Assembly: GCA_034436375.1 (NCBI GenBank) | Contig: DAOTVS010000030.1 | Location: 1 to 24,250, forward strand | Reading direction: 5' to 3' | From: DAOTVS01 sp034436375 | GTDB lineage: Bacteria; Chloroflexota; Anaerolineae; SpSt-313 | Length of the DNA stretch: 24,250 bases | Shown: positions 1 to 7,001 of the stretch, piece after piece | Numbering within the stretch: the stretch's first letter is position 1 | How the letters are laid out: every line of letters starts with the position of its first letter | Made by a program: the position numbers and the translations under genes | The notes under the pieces: generated by a model | What the model was told of the DNA's origin: nothing | Database searches by the model: none | The model's input: only the letters and a program-made list of their open reading frames with translations

Positions 1-635
1 GAACAGTGCGGCCAGGCAGCACGCCCCCAACACCATGAACAGCCTGCGCGGGCCGATGTAATCGAAAAGCAGGCCGCTCACTGCAGCGCCGCTCATCCCG
101 GCCAGGCTCGTGGTAGCTGCCAGCAGGCCCTGGGCGGTGCTGCGCAACTCATCGGGGGCCAGCTCGCTGGCATAGGTCACGGCGCTGATCCAATAGAGGC
201 CAAAGGCGGGGCCTTGCAGGAGGCTGACGGCCAACACCCATCGATCAGAGGCATGACCATGCTGTTGAACAGCCCATACACACAGGCGGTGACGGCGATC
301 AAGCTAAAGACGCGCACCCTCGCAAGGATGAGCGCGCCAGTGATGGCGCCGAGGATGCCGACGGCCAGTAACAGGCGAGTCCGGCCAAAACGGTCGTTCA
401 GCATGCCGCACAGCGCGGCGCTGAGCATACCGGCCAGCGGGCCCAGGGTGTTGATCAGGCCGATCTGCGTGCCGCTCAGGCCGATGCTGCGATAGTAGAC
501 ATTGACAAAGGGCGCAAAGACGCCGATAGCAGCGAAGAGCAGAAAGTAGAGCAGCTTGATATTGCGCATGCCCCGGCGCAGTTTTCCATCTGCGCCGGGG
601 ACGGCAGGCATGCGCAGGGAGAATGCTGGCGGCAT
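1..635 (-). pseudogene. MFS transporter remnant with internal deletion and frameshift (runs off the window)
   Basis: The start is the ATG at 633-635, preceded on the minus strand by AAGGAG. The N-terminal part encodes four membrane segments (MRNIKLLYFLLFAAIGVFAP, a second around GTQIGLINTLGPLAGML, then RTRLLLAVGIL, then FSLIAVTACVYGLFNSMVMP) with the RFGRTR loop typical of major facilitator proteins. At about 240-245 (ATCGAT) the reading frame changes. The original frame stops about 20 codons later (near 177). The other frame continues from RWVLAVSLLQGPAFGLYW to position 1 with segments that resemble TM10-12 of the MFS_1-like family (ELAPDELRSTAQGLL). Roughly TM5-9, perhaps 150-190 residues, appear to be missing, so this is not only a point frameshift. 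The product would not be a working 12-TM carrier. An assembly collapse could produce the same picture. The substrate is unknown. Confidence 0.75.
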
Positions 636-665
636 AGAGAGCTCCTTGCCTGGTAGAGTGAGCCT

Positions 666-694
666 ATTATGCCCCGAATCTACCCTGAGCCCAA
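666..694 (-). promoter_or_regulatory. Sigma70-type promoter for the MFS gene
   Basis: On the minus strand TTGGGC (689-694) is followed after 17 nt by CATAAT (666-671). The predicted transcript starts near 659, about 25 nt before the MFS start codon. It lies between the CBM48 gene and the MFS gene, so the transporter remnant may have its own transcript. Confidence 0.5.
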
Positions 695-742
695 GTGTAT
701 GTTGCGGGCGCCCATCCAGCGTAGTGATTTGAGGTCTACCGG

Positions 743-1054
743 CTAACGCGCCACCCCCATCGCCGCCAACAAGGGTACACGCTCTGCAGTGGCTGGCCAA
801 GGCGCCGTGATCGAACTCTCTCTATCCTGACACAACTGCGTGCCATCCACCAGAAAGCCATAGTGATAGACCTTGCCCGCCTCCAGGATGAGCGTTGTCT
901 GCCACTCGTCATCGCGCTGCGAGAAACGCATGGGAATGCCACCGAAGGCCCAGCCGAAATCGCCGACCAGGTAGACGCTCTCTGCCCAGATACTGGCCGG
1001 GAAGTGAAAGGTGGCAGCGATTTGATTGTGTGTCAACTTTGTCCAAGTCACCAT
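743..1054 (-). CDS. Stand-alone CBM48 / AMPK-type glycogen-binding domain protein
   Basis: This 103-residue protein is little more than one early-set (Ig-like) carbohydrate-binding fold. ATFHFPASIWAESVYLVGDF, then GIPMRF, WQTTLILEAGKVYHYGFLVDG and QDRES follow the strand order and the LxxGxxYxYxFxVDG signature of CBM48 / AMPK1_CBM domains. These domains sit at the N-terminus of glycogen branching and debranching enzymes or on AMPK beta subunits. There is no catalytic domain, signal peptide or membrane segment. The start at 1054 has GAGGAG 6 nt upstream. The likely role is binding alpha-glucan or tethering a partner to glycogen in the cytoplasm, which would fit the glgX gene further along the window. 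The domain is clear, the function is inferred. Confidence 0.75.
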   Translation of the reverse strand: MVTWTKLTHNQIAATFHFPASIWAESVYLVGDFGWAFGGIPMRFSQRDDEWQTTLILEAGKVYHYGFLVDGTQLCQDRESSITAPWPATAERVPLLAAMGVAR

Positions 1055-1130
1055 AGGTCTCTCCTCTGCAATGGCTAATCAACGTTACCCGCTATGACCT
1101 GCTCATCATGTCCTGCCCCATACTACTGCA

Positions 1131-1169
1131 AAACAAGAACCCCAGCCGACGGGGTCGGTTGGGGCTCTT
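1131..1169 (-). terminator. Rho-independent terminator of the histidine kinase gene
   Basis: A 16-bp stem (1135-1150 with 1154-1169, one mismatch and one G-U pair) with a 3-nt loop lies 57 nt after the kinase stop codon. On the minus strand it is followed by TTCTTGTTTTGC, so it would stop transcription before the CBM48 gene. Confidence 0.7.
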
Positions 1170-1225
1170 GCTGGGTTCGGTTAGCTTGCGTTGGCGCTGA
1201 GTTGGGCTTTCTGCCGGCTTGTGAA

Positions 1226-2914
1226 TCAGGAGAGCGGTAACCAGATGCGGAAAATCGTGCCCTGGCCCGGGCGGCTCGTGGCCTCGATGCGCCCGCCATG
1301 ATCCTGGATGATATTCCGGCTGATGTAGAGCCCCAGGCCGAGCCCTTCGGCCTTGGTGGTGTGGAAAGCCTCGAACAGGTGAGCCAGGGTCTCTTCATCC
1401 ATGCCCACCCCCGTGTCTGCAATGGTCAGCGTGACCCCCGGCGGCTCTTGCTGCGCCGCAGCCGCCAGGCGCAGATGCCCGCCATCGGGCATAGCATCAA
1501 TGGCATTGAGGATGATGTTCAGCAAGACCTGAATCATCTGATCGCGGGCCACCATGATCCTGGGCAGGCCAGCCTCGGCCTCGCAAGAGATGGCGATGCG
1601 GCGGTCGGTGCACTTTTTGCGCGTCAGAGTAAGGACATGTTCCAGGAGGTCCTGGGGGTCCGCGGGTTGCCTGTTCTGCAGGTGCGGGCGCCCGTGCAAA
1701 TCTCGCAGGCGAGACACAATATCGGCGGCCCGCCTCAGCTCAGAGAGCGCTACATCCAGGTAGCGGTCGGCGCTTTCCCCTTCAGCCAACGCCTCACGGG
1801 CGAGCCCAAGGCAGCCCATCACCGATTGCAGAGGATTGTTGATCTCATGAGTCAGCGAGGCCGTCAGCCGCCCCACAACGGCGAGCTTCTCGGCCTGGAT
1901 CAGGGCGGCCTCCGCCTGCTTGCGCGTGGTAACGTCACGGATGATCATGCTCGTGCGGAGATTGCCGTCCCGATCGTGGAAAACGCCCGAGGTTACCTCG
2001 CAGGGAAAACGGCTCCCATCCTTGCGGATCAGGAGCAACTCGGCGCTGTAGAGGCCCGTGCGCGCCCTCTCTTCCAGCGCAGCGGTCAGCCGGGGGTCCG
2101 AGGAATCCACGATGCCGTTCCGGCCCAGCTGGCAAATCTCTTCCTCGGTCCGCCCCAGCATGCGACAGGCTGAGGCATTGGCGGCAAAGATGCGCCCATC
2201 GGGCGCGGAGAGCAGGATGCCGTCGACACTGCGTTCGAACAGGGAGCGGTAGCGTTCCTCGCTAGCCCGCACCTCGTCCGTGCGCTGCGCCACCAGGCTC
2301 TCGAGCTCATCCGCATGGCGCCGCAGATGGGCCTGCAGGTGCGCCTGTTGCACAGCGACCGCCAACTCGCCGGCGATCTCGCGGATAATCTCGGCATCCT
2401 CCCCTGAGAGGTCCGCACCGGCCGCCAGGCCCAGGTTCAACGAACCGAGCAATTCCCCCTGCGCAATCAGTGGCAGGCTGATCAAGGCCGATACTCCCCC
2501 ATTGCGGAGGGCTTGAATCCAGGGAGAATCAACCTGCAGGGCGCTCAGGTTCTCAGCCCGGTACTCTTGCCCCTGCTTGAGGGCATCGAGGAACCAGGCC
2601 ACATCCAGCGGGCCAGACCAACCGGGCGGCATCAACAGGCTGGCCTGCGGCACCACTGCAGCCACAGTCAACCGGTTCTCCTCCAGGTCAAACAGGGTCA
2701 CGCTGGCCCGGGGGAGTGATACCAGTTCCCTCAGGTGCGATAGCACAGCCGTGGCCGTCTCCTCGATGGAACGCGCCTCCAGAATCGCCCGGTCCGCCTC
2801 GTGCAGCACGTGCAGGCGCACGGCATACCTCTGCAGCTTGCGGTGCAATTCATCCTGTTCCGTCACATCCTCAAACACGCCGATCGTCCCCTTGCGCTGC
2901 TTATCAGGACCCAT
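1226..2914 (-). CDS. Sensor histidine kinase (PAS remnant-GAF-PAS-HisKA-HATPase)
   Basis: The 562-residue cytosolic kinase has no membrane segments. Domains in order: the last part of a PAS/PAC domain (residues 1-20, GVFEDVTEQ), a GAF domain (about 40-190), a coiled segment (about 192-215), a complete PAS domain (about 218-335, ERYRSLFERSVDGILL ... MIIRDVTTRKQAE), HisKA with phosphoacceptor His356 in TASLTHEINNPL, and HATPase_c with the N box (NIILNAIDAM), G1 box (DTGVGMD) and GLGLGLYI. The first PAS domain is truncated: its reading frame continues upstream of the ATG (WLNAAPS) but meets a stop near 2990. No good ribosome site precedes this ATG, and no ATG, GTG or TTG alternative is seen in frame. 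It lies downstream of a receiver-only protein on the same strand, its likely partner, and has its own promoter at 2965-2993. The signal is probably a cytosolic ligand or redox cue and is unknown. Confidence 0.85.
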   Translation of the reverse strand: MGPDKQRKGTIGVFEDVTEQDELHRKLQRYAVRLHVLHEADRAILEARSIEETATAVLSHLRELVSLPRASVTLFDLEENRLTVAAVVPQASLLMPPGWSGPLDVAWFLDALKQGQEYRAENLSALQVDSPWIQALRNGGVSALISLPLIAQGELLGSLNLGLAAGADLSGEDAEIIREIAGELAVAVQQAHLQAHLRRHADELESLVAQRTDEVRASEERYRSLFERSVDGILLSAPDGRIFAANASACRMLGRTEEEICQLGRNGIVDSSDPRLTAALEERARTGLYSAELLLIRKDGSRFPCEVTSGVFHDRDGNLRTSMIIRDVTTRKQAEAALIQAEKLAVVGRLTASLTHEINNPLQSVMGCLGLAREALAEGESADRYLDVALSELRRAADIVSRLRDLHGRPHLQNRQPADPQDLLEHVLTLTRKKCTDRRIAISCEAEAGLPRIMVARDQMIQVLLNIILNAIDAMPDGGHLRLAAAAQQEPPGVTLTIADTGVGMDEETLAHLFEAFHTTKAEGLGLGLYISRNIIQDHGGRIEATSRPGQGTIFRIWLPLS

Positions 2915-2964
2915 GCTGGGCGCAGCATTGAGCCAGAGCCTGCGCCTTTTTGCGCCAGGCAGGG

Positions 2965-2993
2965 ATGATAACCTTGTCTGGCGGCGCCGTCAA
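2965..2993 (-). promoter_or_regulatory. Near-consensus sigma70-type promoter for the histidine kinase
   Basis: TTGACG (2988-2993) and TATCAT (2965-2970) on the minus strand are separated by exactly 17 nt. The predicted transcription start is near 2958, about 44 nt before the kinase ATG. The -10 lies within the reading frame that encodes the remaining PAS fragment, which suggests the promoter arose in or was kept by a decayed 5' end. Confidence 0.55.
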
Positions 2994-3076
2994 TATGCGC
3001 TCATTGTGGTCGGGTGAACCATTGCGATTGGACCTCCGAGGGTTGTGTTTGTAGCAGGTGCAGGGCAGAGGCAATC

Positions 3077-3460
3077 TCATGAACCGGGGTCCGCGCGCAG
3101 CGCCTCCTGGCTGATCCGCCGAATCTCCCCCACCTCGACGGGCTTGTTCAGGCAACGATATACGCCCAGTTCGGCAACCCTTTCTATGAAGGCGTTTTCA
3201 CCATAGGCCGTGATCCAGATCACAGGCATGTGCTGCCCTCTCGCGCGCAGGGCCTCCGTCAGAGCAACACCATCGAGGCCGGGCAGGCGGATATCAGTGA
3301 TGACCAGATCAAGGGGTTGTTCGGCGAGCTTGAGCGCATCACGGCCGTTCCCACAGAGGATAAGCTCGTGCTGTTGCCCGGACCGGCTCAGAGCGTGTTG
3401 CAGCACAAAGAGCACGCTCTCGTCATCGTCCACCAACAGTATGCGCTTTCGGTTCTGCAC
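3077..3460 (-). CDS. Single-domain response regulator (receiver only)
   Basis: The 127-residue protein consists of one receiver domain. The acidic cluster is Asp11-13 (LLVDDDES), the phosphoacceptor is Asp56 (LVITDIRLPGLDG), the switch threonine is Thr84 (WITAYGE) and the conserved lysine is Lys106 (LNKPVE). No output domain follows. The start is GTG at 3460, chosen because AGGAAGG lies 8 nt upstream and the protein then begins directly before the first receiver strand. It precedes the histidine kinase on the same strand with a gap of 162 nt, which suggests a kinase/regulator pair. Single-domain regulators usually act by protein contact or in a phosphorelay. The target is unknown. Confidence 0.85.
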   Translation of the reverse strand: MQNRKRILLVDDDESVLFVLQHALSRSGQQHELILCGNGRDALKLAEQPLDLVITDIRLPGLDGVALTEALRARGQHMPVIWITAYGENAFIERVAELGVYRCLNKPVEVGEIRRISQEALRADPGS

Positions 3461-3761
3461 AGCATTCGCCTTCCTAGCTCAATCAGGAATCTCGAATATA
3501 GAGTACCTGCAACTATTATCGCCAAGTTGTGAGGGAACAGCAGCCGTAACGAGTTGGGGTCGATGACGGGGTTGGTTGGGATCAAGTTGGCCGGCAGCGA
3601 TACCGGAACCAGCTCCGGCAGAGCAATTGACGAAATGCCTCACTATCGTTAAGATGGTGGTCGAGATTGCCCGGGCCAGGCGAGGGCAGTAGCCAGCCGG
3701 GCATGAGAGGCAGCTCAACACCGCCGTGTATCCGGTCGTTGAGGGGGAGGTGACATCACGT
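3461..3761. other. Divergent intergenic region between two response regulators
   Basis: This 301-bp region separates the minus-strand receiver gene from the plus-strand OmpR-type gene. The plus-strand promoter at 3627-3655 is clear. For the minus-strand gene only AT-rich candidates are visible (GATAAT and TATATT on the minus strand between about 3490 and 3525), none with a convincing -35. No small gene or RNA was recognised. Confidence 0.5.
3627..3655 (+). promoter_or_regulatory. Sigma70-type promoter for the OmpR-family regulator
   Basis: TTGACG (3627-3632), a 17-nt spacer and TAAGAT (3650-3655). Transcription would start near 3662, giving a leader of about 100 nt before the chosen ATG at 3762. 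Confidence 0.55.
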
Positions 3762-4514
3762 ATGGCCCATGCGCAGCCCGCTGACCAGCGGAAGGAGGGG
3801 CCGGCCGAGGAGTTGCTCGCGCTGGCCGTGGATGATGACAGCGATGTGCGGTTCTTTGTGCGCGAGACGTTGGCCAAGTCCGGCTTCCAGGTGACGGCGG
3901 CAGCCAGCGGCGAGGAAGCGCTGGAGTACTTGCACGACACCCGCTTCGATCTGGTGCTGCTGGACCTCCGACTCGGCGGCCGTGTCGACGGCATGAGGCT
4001 GCTGAATGCGGTGCGGTGGCGCTGGCCCGATACGGCGGTCGTGATACTCACCGCGCACGGGACGCTGGAATCGGCCGTCGAGGCCATTCGCGAGGGCATC
4101 GACGGCTATGTGCTCAAGCCGGTGGAGCCGGCCGAGCTGCGCCAGGTGGTCCGTGAGGCGATGGAACGGCGACAATCACTCGCCCGTGCGCAGGCCAAGG
4201 CGCAGCGCGACATCCTGGAGCATGGCCCCCTGACGGTCGATGTGCGCAAACACCTGGTCACCCGGGGTGGAGCACCTATCGAACTCAGCCCGCAGGAGTT
4301 CAGGCTGCTCGTCTACTTAATGGAGAACACTGAGCGCGTGGTCCCGCCGGAAGAGCTGGTGCAGGTCGTGCGGGATTACCGCCCCGACAGCATGTACGAG
4401 GCGCGCGAGATCATCAAATGGTATATCCACGAGCTGCGCCGCAAAGTGGAGCCCGACCCCGGTCAGCCGCGCCTCATTATCAACGTGCGGGGTGTGGGGT
4501 ACAGGCTCGGCTAG
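3762..4514 (+). CDS. OmpR/PhoB-family response regulator without an adjacent kinase
   Basis: The 250-residue protein has an N-terminal receiver domain (about 20-135) and a C-terminal winged-helix DNA-binding domain (about 155-250). In the receiver, the acidic cluster is Asp24-26 (AVDDDSD), the phosphoacceptor is Asp68 (LVLLDLRLGG), the switch residue is Thr98 (ILTAHG) and the lysine is Lys119 (VLKPVEP). The winged helix shows LSPQEFRLLVYLMEN, IHELRRKVEPDP and the C-terminal hairpin INVRGVGYRLG. A longer reading from GTG at 3726 is possible, but GGAGGTGA lies 8 nt before ATG 3762, so that start was preferred. It is transcribed away from the receiver/kinase pair. Its kinase could be the neighbouring GAF-PAS enzyme or one outside the window. 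Confidence 0.88.
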   Translation: MAHAQPADQRKEGPAEELLALAVDDDSDVRFFVRETLAKSGFQVTAAASGEEALEYLHDTRFDLVLLDLRLGGRVDGMRLLNAVRWRWPDTAVVILTAHGTLESAVEAIREGIDGYVLKPVEPAELRQVVREAMERRQSLARAQAKAQRDILEHGPLTVDVRKHLVTRGGAPIELSPQEFRLLVYLMENTERVVPPEELVQVVRDYRPDSMYEAREIIKWYIHELRRKVEPDPGQPRLIINVRGVGYRLG

Positions 4515-4534
4515 GGCCCGCAGCGGCGCCCTCG

Positions 4535-4648
4535 CCCTTCGTAGTGGCGGCTCCAGTCGCTCGTTCCTGGTTCGGAGATGGCGCCAAGCGGCAACGTACC
4601 CTCTGCCTCATGCAAGATGCAAACGACCAAGGTTGTCACTACGAAGGG
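4535..4648. repeat. Inverted repeat with 12-bp perfect arms
   Basis: CCCTTCGTAGTG (4535-4546) is repeated in inverse orientation as CACTACGAAGGG (4637-4648), 90 nt apart. Next to the left arm is GGCGGCTCCAGTCGC, which resembles dispersed GTAGTGGCGACT-type palindromic repeats that I recall from Chloroflexota genomes. It lies between the convergent ends of the OmpR-type gene and the small membrane protein gene and may serve as a terminator or be a degraded repeat element. Confidence 0.5.
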
Positions 4649-4688
4649 ACCCTGGCGCACACACGTGAGGGGCCTTGCCGGCAACTCC

Positions 4689-5060
4689 CTATCCGTTCTC
4701 GCCCGTCTTGGCCAGATCCTCTTCCGCCCGCGGCGCGCCCTTGCGCCCGGCAAACACGGCCGCCACCAGCAGTGCCCAGGCGATGATGCCCAACACAACA
4801 CTGATCACGCTGCGAATGCCCATCAGCAGGTTGGGATTAGCAAAGCTCCCCTGCTCGAGTATCATGAACATCCACACGAGAGAGGCCCCCTCGATGCCCG
4901 CCCGCACAAAGAACAGGGCCAGGCCCGCTATGGCCAGGAGTGAAACCCGGGGGTGCCGCCGCCAGGTGACTGCGGCCAGGACGATCGCCGCCAACCAGAT
5001 GAGATAGATGGGCGCCTGCAACAACTGCTGCACGAAAATCGAGCTGGTCATTGCCATCAT
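4689..5060 (-). CDS. Small integral membrane protein, unknown function
   Basis: The 123-residue protein has about three to four hydrophobic segments: FVQQLLQAPIYLIWLAAIVL, then VSLLAIAGLALFFVRAG, LVWMFMILEQ and SVISVVLGIIAWALLVAAVF. The tail is short and charged (GRKGAPRAEEDLAKTGENG). No family was recognised. It begins with two ATG codons at 5058-5060 and 5055-5057. AAAGGAG lies 4-7 nt upstream, and the second ATG has the better spacing. An extended -10 promoter at 5108-5116 would drive it. Its neighbours do not suggest a role, so only membrane location can be claimed. Confidence 0.75.
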   Translation of the reverse strand: MMAMTSSIFVQQLLQAPIYLIWLAAIVLAAVTWRRHPRVSLLAIAGLALFFVRAGIEGASLVWMFMILEQGSFANPNLLMGIRSVISVVLGIIAWALLVAAVFAGRKGAPRAEEDLAKTGENG

Positions 5061-5107
5061 GGATCTCCTTTGTTCCCCTCATAACCCGCAAATCCATCAC
5101 GCCCAGT

Positions 5108-5116
5108 AATATAGCA
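5108..5116 (-). promoter_or_regulatory. Extended -10 promoter for the small membrane protein
   Basis: On the minus strand TGC is followed directly by TATATT (5108-5113), an extended -10 element. No good -35 hexamer is visible at normal spacing. The leader to the ATG would be about 40 nt. Confidence 0.45.
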
Positions 5117-5188
5117 CAATTCGTCCCCTCTGGCTTCAGGCAGGCGTCCAATCTGAGAGCTGGTCATCCGGCCAGGTTGCCCCTGCTC

Positions 5189-5214
5189 ATGACGTCTGCG
5201 GACGTCATCCGCAG
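5189..5214. repeat. Two overlapping, mutually exclusive inverted repeats
   Basis: ATGACGTC (5189-5196) pairs with GACGTCAT (5201-5208) across a 4-nt loop. CTGCGGA (5196-5202) pairs with TCCGCAG (5208-5214) across a 5-nt loop. Both are perfect and share bases, so only one hairpin can form. The site is about 100 bp upstream of the PRC-operon promoter and about 70 bp upstream of the membrane-protein promoter, which also fits a bipartite protein-binding site. Confidence 0.45.
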
Positions 5215-5312
5215 TTTACATGGCCTGCGGGCCATTGCCCACTCCGTTGGTGCCGGCCAACTCAATCCCATCCCAACCCAACCCACTGCCGCCGTTCGGG
5301 GCTTCCTCTTTG

Positions 5313-5321
5313 TGCTATAAT
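5313..5321 (+). promoter_or_regulatory. Extended -10 promoter of the PRC-pfkB-glgX operon
   Basis: The plus strand reads TGTGC followed by a perfect TATAAT (5316-5321), an extended -10 with TG at the proper distance. The -35 region is weak. The predicted start is near 5328, giving a leader of about 85 nt to the ATG at 5413. Confidence 0.6.
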
Positions 5322-5412
5322 AAAGCGCAAGTAACGGTTGACGCACGCGGCGGCAATGCACTCGCGGCGCTCGATTGCACCGGCATCGCCCTGCCTGGCT
5401 GGAGGCGCAAAC

Positions 5413-6036
5413 ATGGAAACCATGGAAGAGATCAGGACCAATACGCGCGTGGATTGCTCGGATGGGGCCTGCGGGCACTCGATTTATCTGATTATGAACC
5501 CCCTTACCGACCAACTGACCCATGTGGTCGTCCAGACGGGCGGCCTTTTCCCGGAGGACCGCCTGGTGCCGCTGAGTGAGGTTGTGAGCGCGACCGCGGA
5601 AGCGATAAAACTGCGCTGCACCAAGGCGCAACTGAACAAGATGCCGCACTTTCGCTATGTGGAATACACCCGCATGGAGATACCCCACATGCATTCCATG
5701 CCGCTCGTGGGCTGGCCCTATGTGACGGCTATGGAGGACGAAACATACGCCGTCGAGCAGATGAATGTGCCGCCCAACGAGCTGGCCGTGCGCCGCGGGA
5801 TGCGGGTGGAGGCCAAAGACGGCGCCGTGGGGCGCGTGGACGAGTTCCTGGTGGACCCCAAGAGCGGGCACATCACCCACCTGGTGTTGCGCGAAGGGCA
5901 CCTGTGGGGACAGAAGGATATTTGCATTCCGGTAACGGCCATCGGTGAGATGGATGAGGACGTGGTGCATATCAAGCTGAGCAGGCAGGAAATCGAAGCC
6001 CTGCCACACATCCGCATCCGCCGGCGGACGGGCTGA
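5413..6036 (+). CDS. Tandem PRC-barrel domain protein
   Basis: The start is ATG 5413 with GGAGG 7 nt upstream, giving 207 residues. The protein has two similar halves. The first (about 10-90) reads NTRVDCSDGACGHSIYLIMN, LTHVVVQTGGLF, RLVPLSEV and ends QLNKMPHF. The second (about 130-200) reads GMRVEAKDGAVGRVDEFLVD, ITHLVLREGHLW, CIPVTAI and ends EIEALPHI. Both show the pattern of PRC-barrel folds (RimM C-terminal / photosynthetic reaction centre H-like): a strand, a GxxGxxxxxxxDP turn, HxVxxxG, then V/IPxxxI. No membrane segment is present. PRC-barrels mediate protein contacts in ribosome assembly, photosystems and stress proteins. The gene leads an operon with pfkB 14 nt downstream and then glgX, so a role in carbohydrate storage or stress is possible but unproven. 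Confidence 0.8.
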   Translation: METMEEIRTNTRVDCSDGACGHSIYLIMNPLTDQLTHVVVQTGGLFPEDRLVPLSEVVSATAEAIKLRCTKAQLNKMPHFRYVEYTRMEIPHMHSMPLVGWPYVTAMEDETYAVEQMNVPPNELAVRRGMRVEAKDGAVGRVDEFLVDPKSGHITHLVLREGHLWGQKDICIPVTAIGEMDEDVVHIKLSRQEIEALPHIRIRRRTG

Positions 6037-6050
6037 GCTGAAAGGAAAGC

Positions 6051-7001
6051 ATGGCAGAAAAGATCCTACCGCATATCGCGACGCTCACTCTGAACCCGAC
6101 GGTGGATGTGAGCTATGTGATTCCAACCCTCATCGCCGACCAGAAGGTGCACGCCACCCAGAGCCGCTTCGACCCCGGCGGCAACGGGGTCAATGTGGCG
6201 CGGGGGCTGCGGGCGCTGTCGGTGCATGCCCACGCCTGCGTGATCACAGCAGGCGAAATCGGCGCCCTGCTGAAGCGCCTGCTGGGCCGGCATGTGGACG
6301 AGCTGTGCCCCGTAGAGGTGGATGGGGAGACCCGCATCAACTGCACCCTGCTCCAGGAGCAGCCGCGCAGCCAGTTCGAGGTCGATGGGATCGGCCCCCG
6401 CGTCTCGGCCGAGGCGCTGGAGCAGATCTCAGAAGCGTTTCTCGGCCTGAGCGAGGGCGGCATCGGGGTGCTGACCGGCTCCATTCCGCCGGGGGTGCCG
6501 CACGATATCTACGCCCAGCTGGCGCACCGCCTGCGCGAGCGGCATGGCCGCGCCGTGGTGGATGCCCAGAGCAGCCTGCTGAAAGCAGCCCTGGCGGCGC
6601 GGCCTTTCCTCATCAAGCCCAATCGTTACGAGCTGGAGCAACTGTGCGGCCGTAAACTGCCCAGCATCGAGGATGTGGCGCGGGAAGCCCAGGCGCTGCA
6701 GCGAGGGGGGGTGGAGCACGTCTGCGTCTCGCTGGGGGGCGAGGGGGCGCTGCTGGCAGATGCAACAGGAACCTATTACGCCCGGGCGCCCAAGGTGAAG
6801 GTGGTCTCGACGGTAGGCGCCGGCGACTCCATGGTCGCCGGCCTGGTGTGCGCCCTGGCGCAGGGAGAGGAGGCTGCGCAGGTGCTGCGCCTGGCCGTCG
6901 CCTGCGGGAGCGCGACGGCCGCCCGACCTGGCACCGAGATCTTCACCCGGCCGCAGGCGCTGGCGCTGGTGGATAGGATCCAGGTAGACAGGTTGGCGTA
7001 A
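6051..7001 (+). CDS. pfkB: PfkB-family phosphofructokinase
   Basis: The 316-residue ribokinase-fold sugar kinase most resembles E. coli PfkB (6-phosphofructokinase II), from memory of that sequence. Shared features are TLTLNPTVDVSYVI at the start, the substrate-binding glycine stretch FDPGGNGVNVARGL (about 40-53), TGSIPPGV (about 142-149), IKPNRYEL (about 188-195), VSLGGEGAL (about 226-234), and the catalytic and anion-hole signature STVGAGDSM with Asp259 as the base. It would phosphorylate fructose 6-phosphate, or possibly fructose 1-phosphate or tagatose 6-phosphate, since LacC and FruK share these motifs. AAAGGA precedes the ATG. It sits between a PRC-barrel gene and glgX with almost no spacing, so it probably feeds glucose released from glycogen into glycolysis. 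Confidence 0.85.
   Translation: MAEKILPHIATLTLNPTVDVSYVIPTLIADQKVHATQSRFDPGGNGVNVARGLRALSVHAHACVITAGEIGALLKRLLGRHVDELCPVEVDGETRINCTLLQEQPRSQFEVDGIGPRVSAEALEQISEAFLGLSEGGIGVLTGSIPPGVPHDIYAQLAHRLRERHGRAVVDAQSSLLKAALAARPFLIKPNRYELEQLCGRKLPSIEDVAREAQALQRGGVEHVCVSLGGEGALLADATGTYYARAPKVKVVSTVGAGDSMVAGLVCALAQGEEAAQVLRLAVACGSATAARPGTEIFTRPQALALVDRIQVDRLA

Larger units (their letters stand above)
5061..5412. other. Divergent intergenic region with two promoters and overlapping hairpins
   Basis: This 352-bp stretch separates the small membrane protein (minus) and the PRC-barrel operon (plus). It contains an extended -10 promoter in each direction (5108-5116 minus, 5313-5321 plus) and a pair of overlapping inverted repeats at 5189-5214. 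The rest shows no convincing coding potential or RNA gene. Confidence 0.5.

Noticed and set aside
1298..2173. A 291-codon open frame on the plus strand inside the histidine kinase
   Set aside because: Antisense shadow. The kinase frame has all HisKA and HATPase motifs.
2904..3155. Open frame overlapping the end of the receiver gene, with an internal ATG coupled to its stop codon (ATGA), as a small gene
   Set aside because: The 58-residue product from that ATG has no motif and runs past the kinase start in another frame. It more likely reflects the decayed 5' end of the kinase gene.
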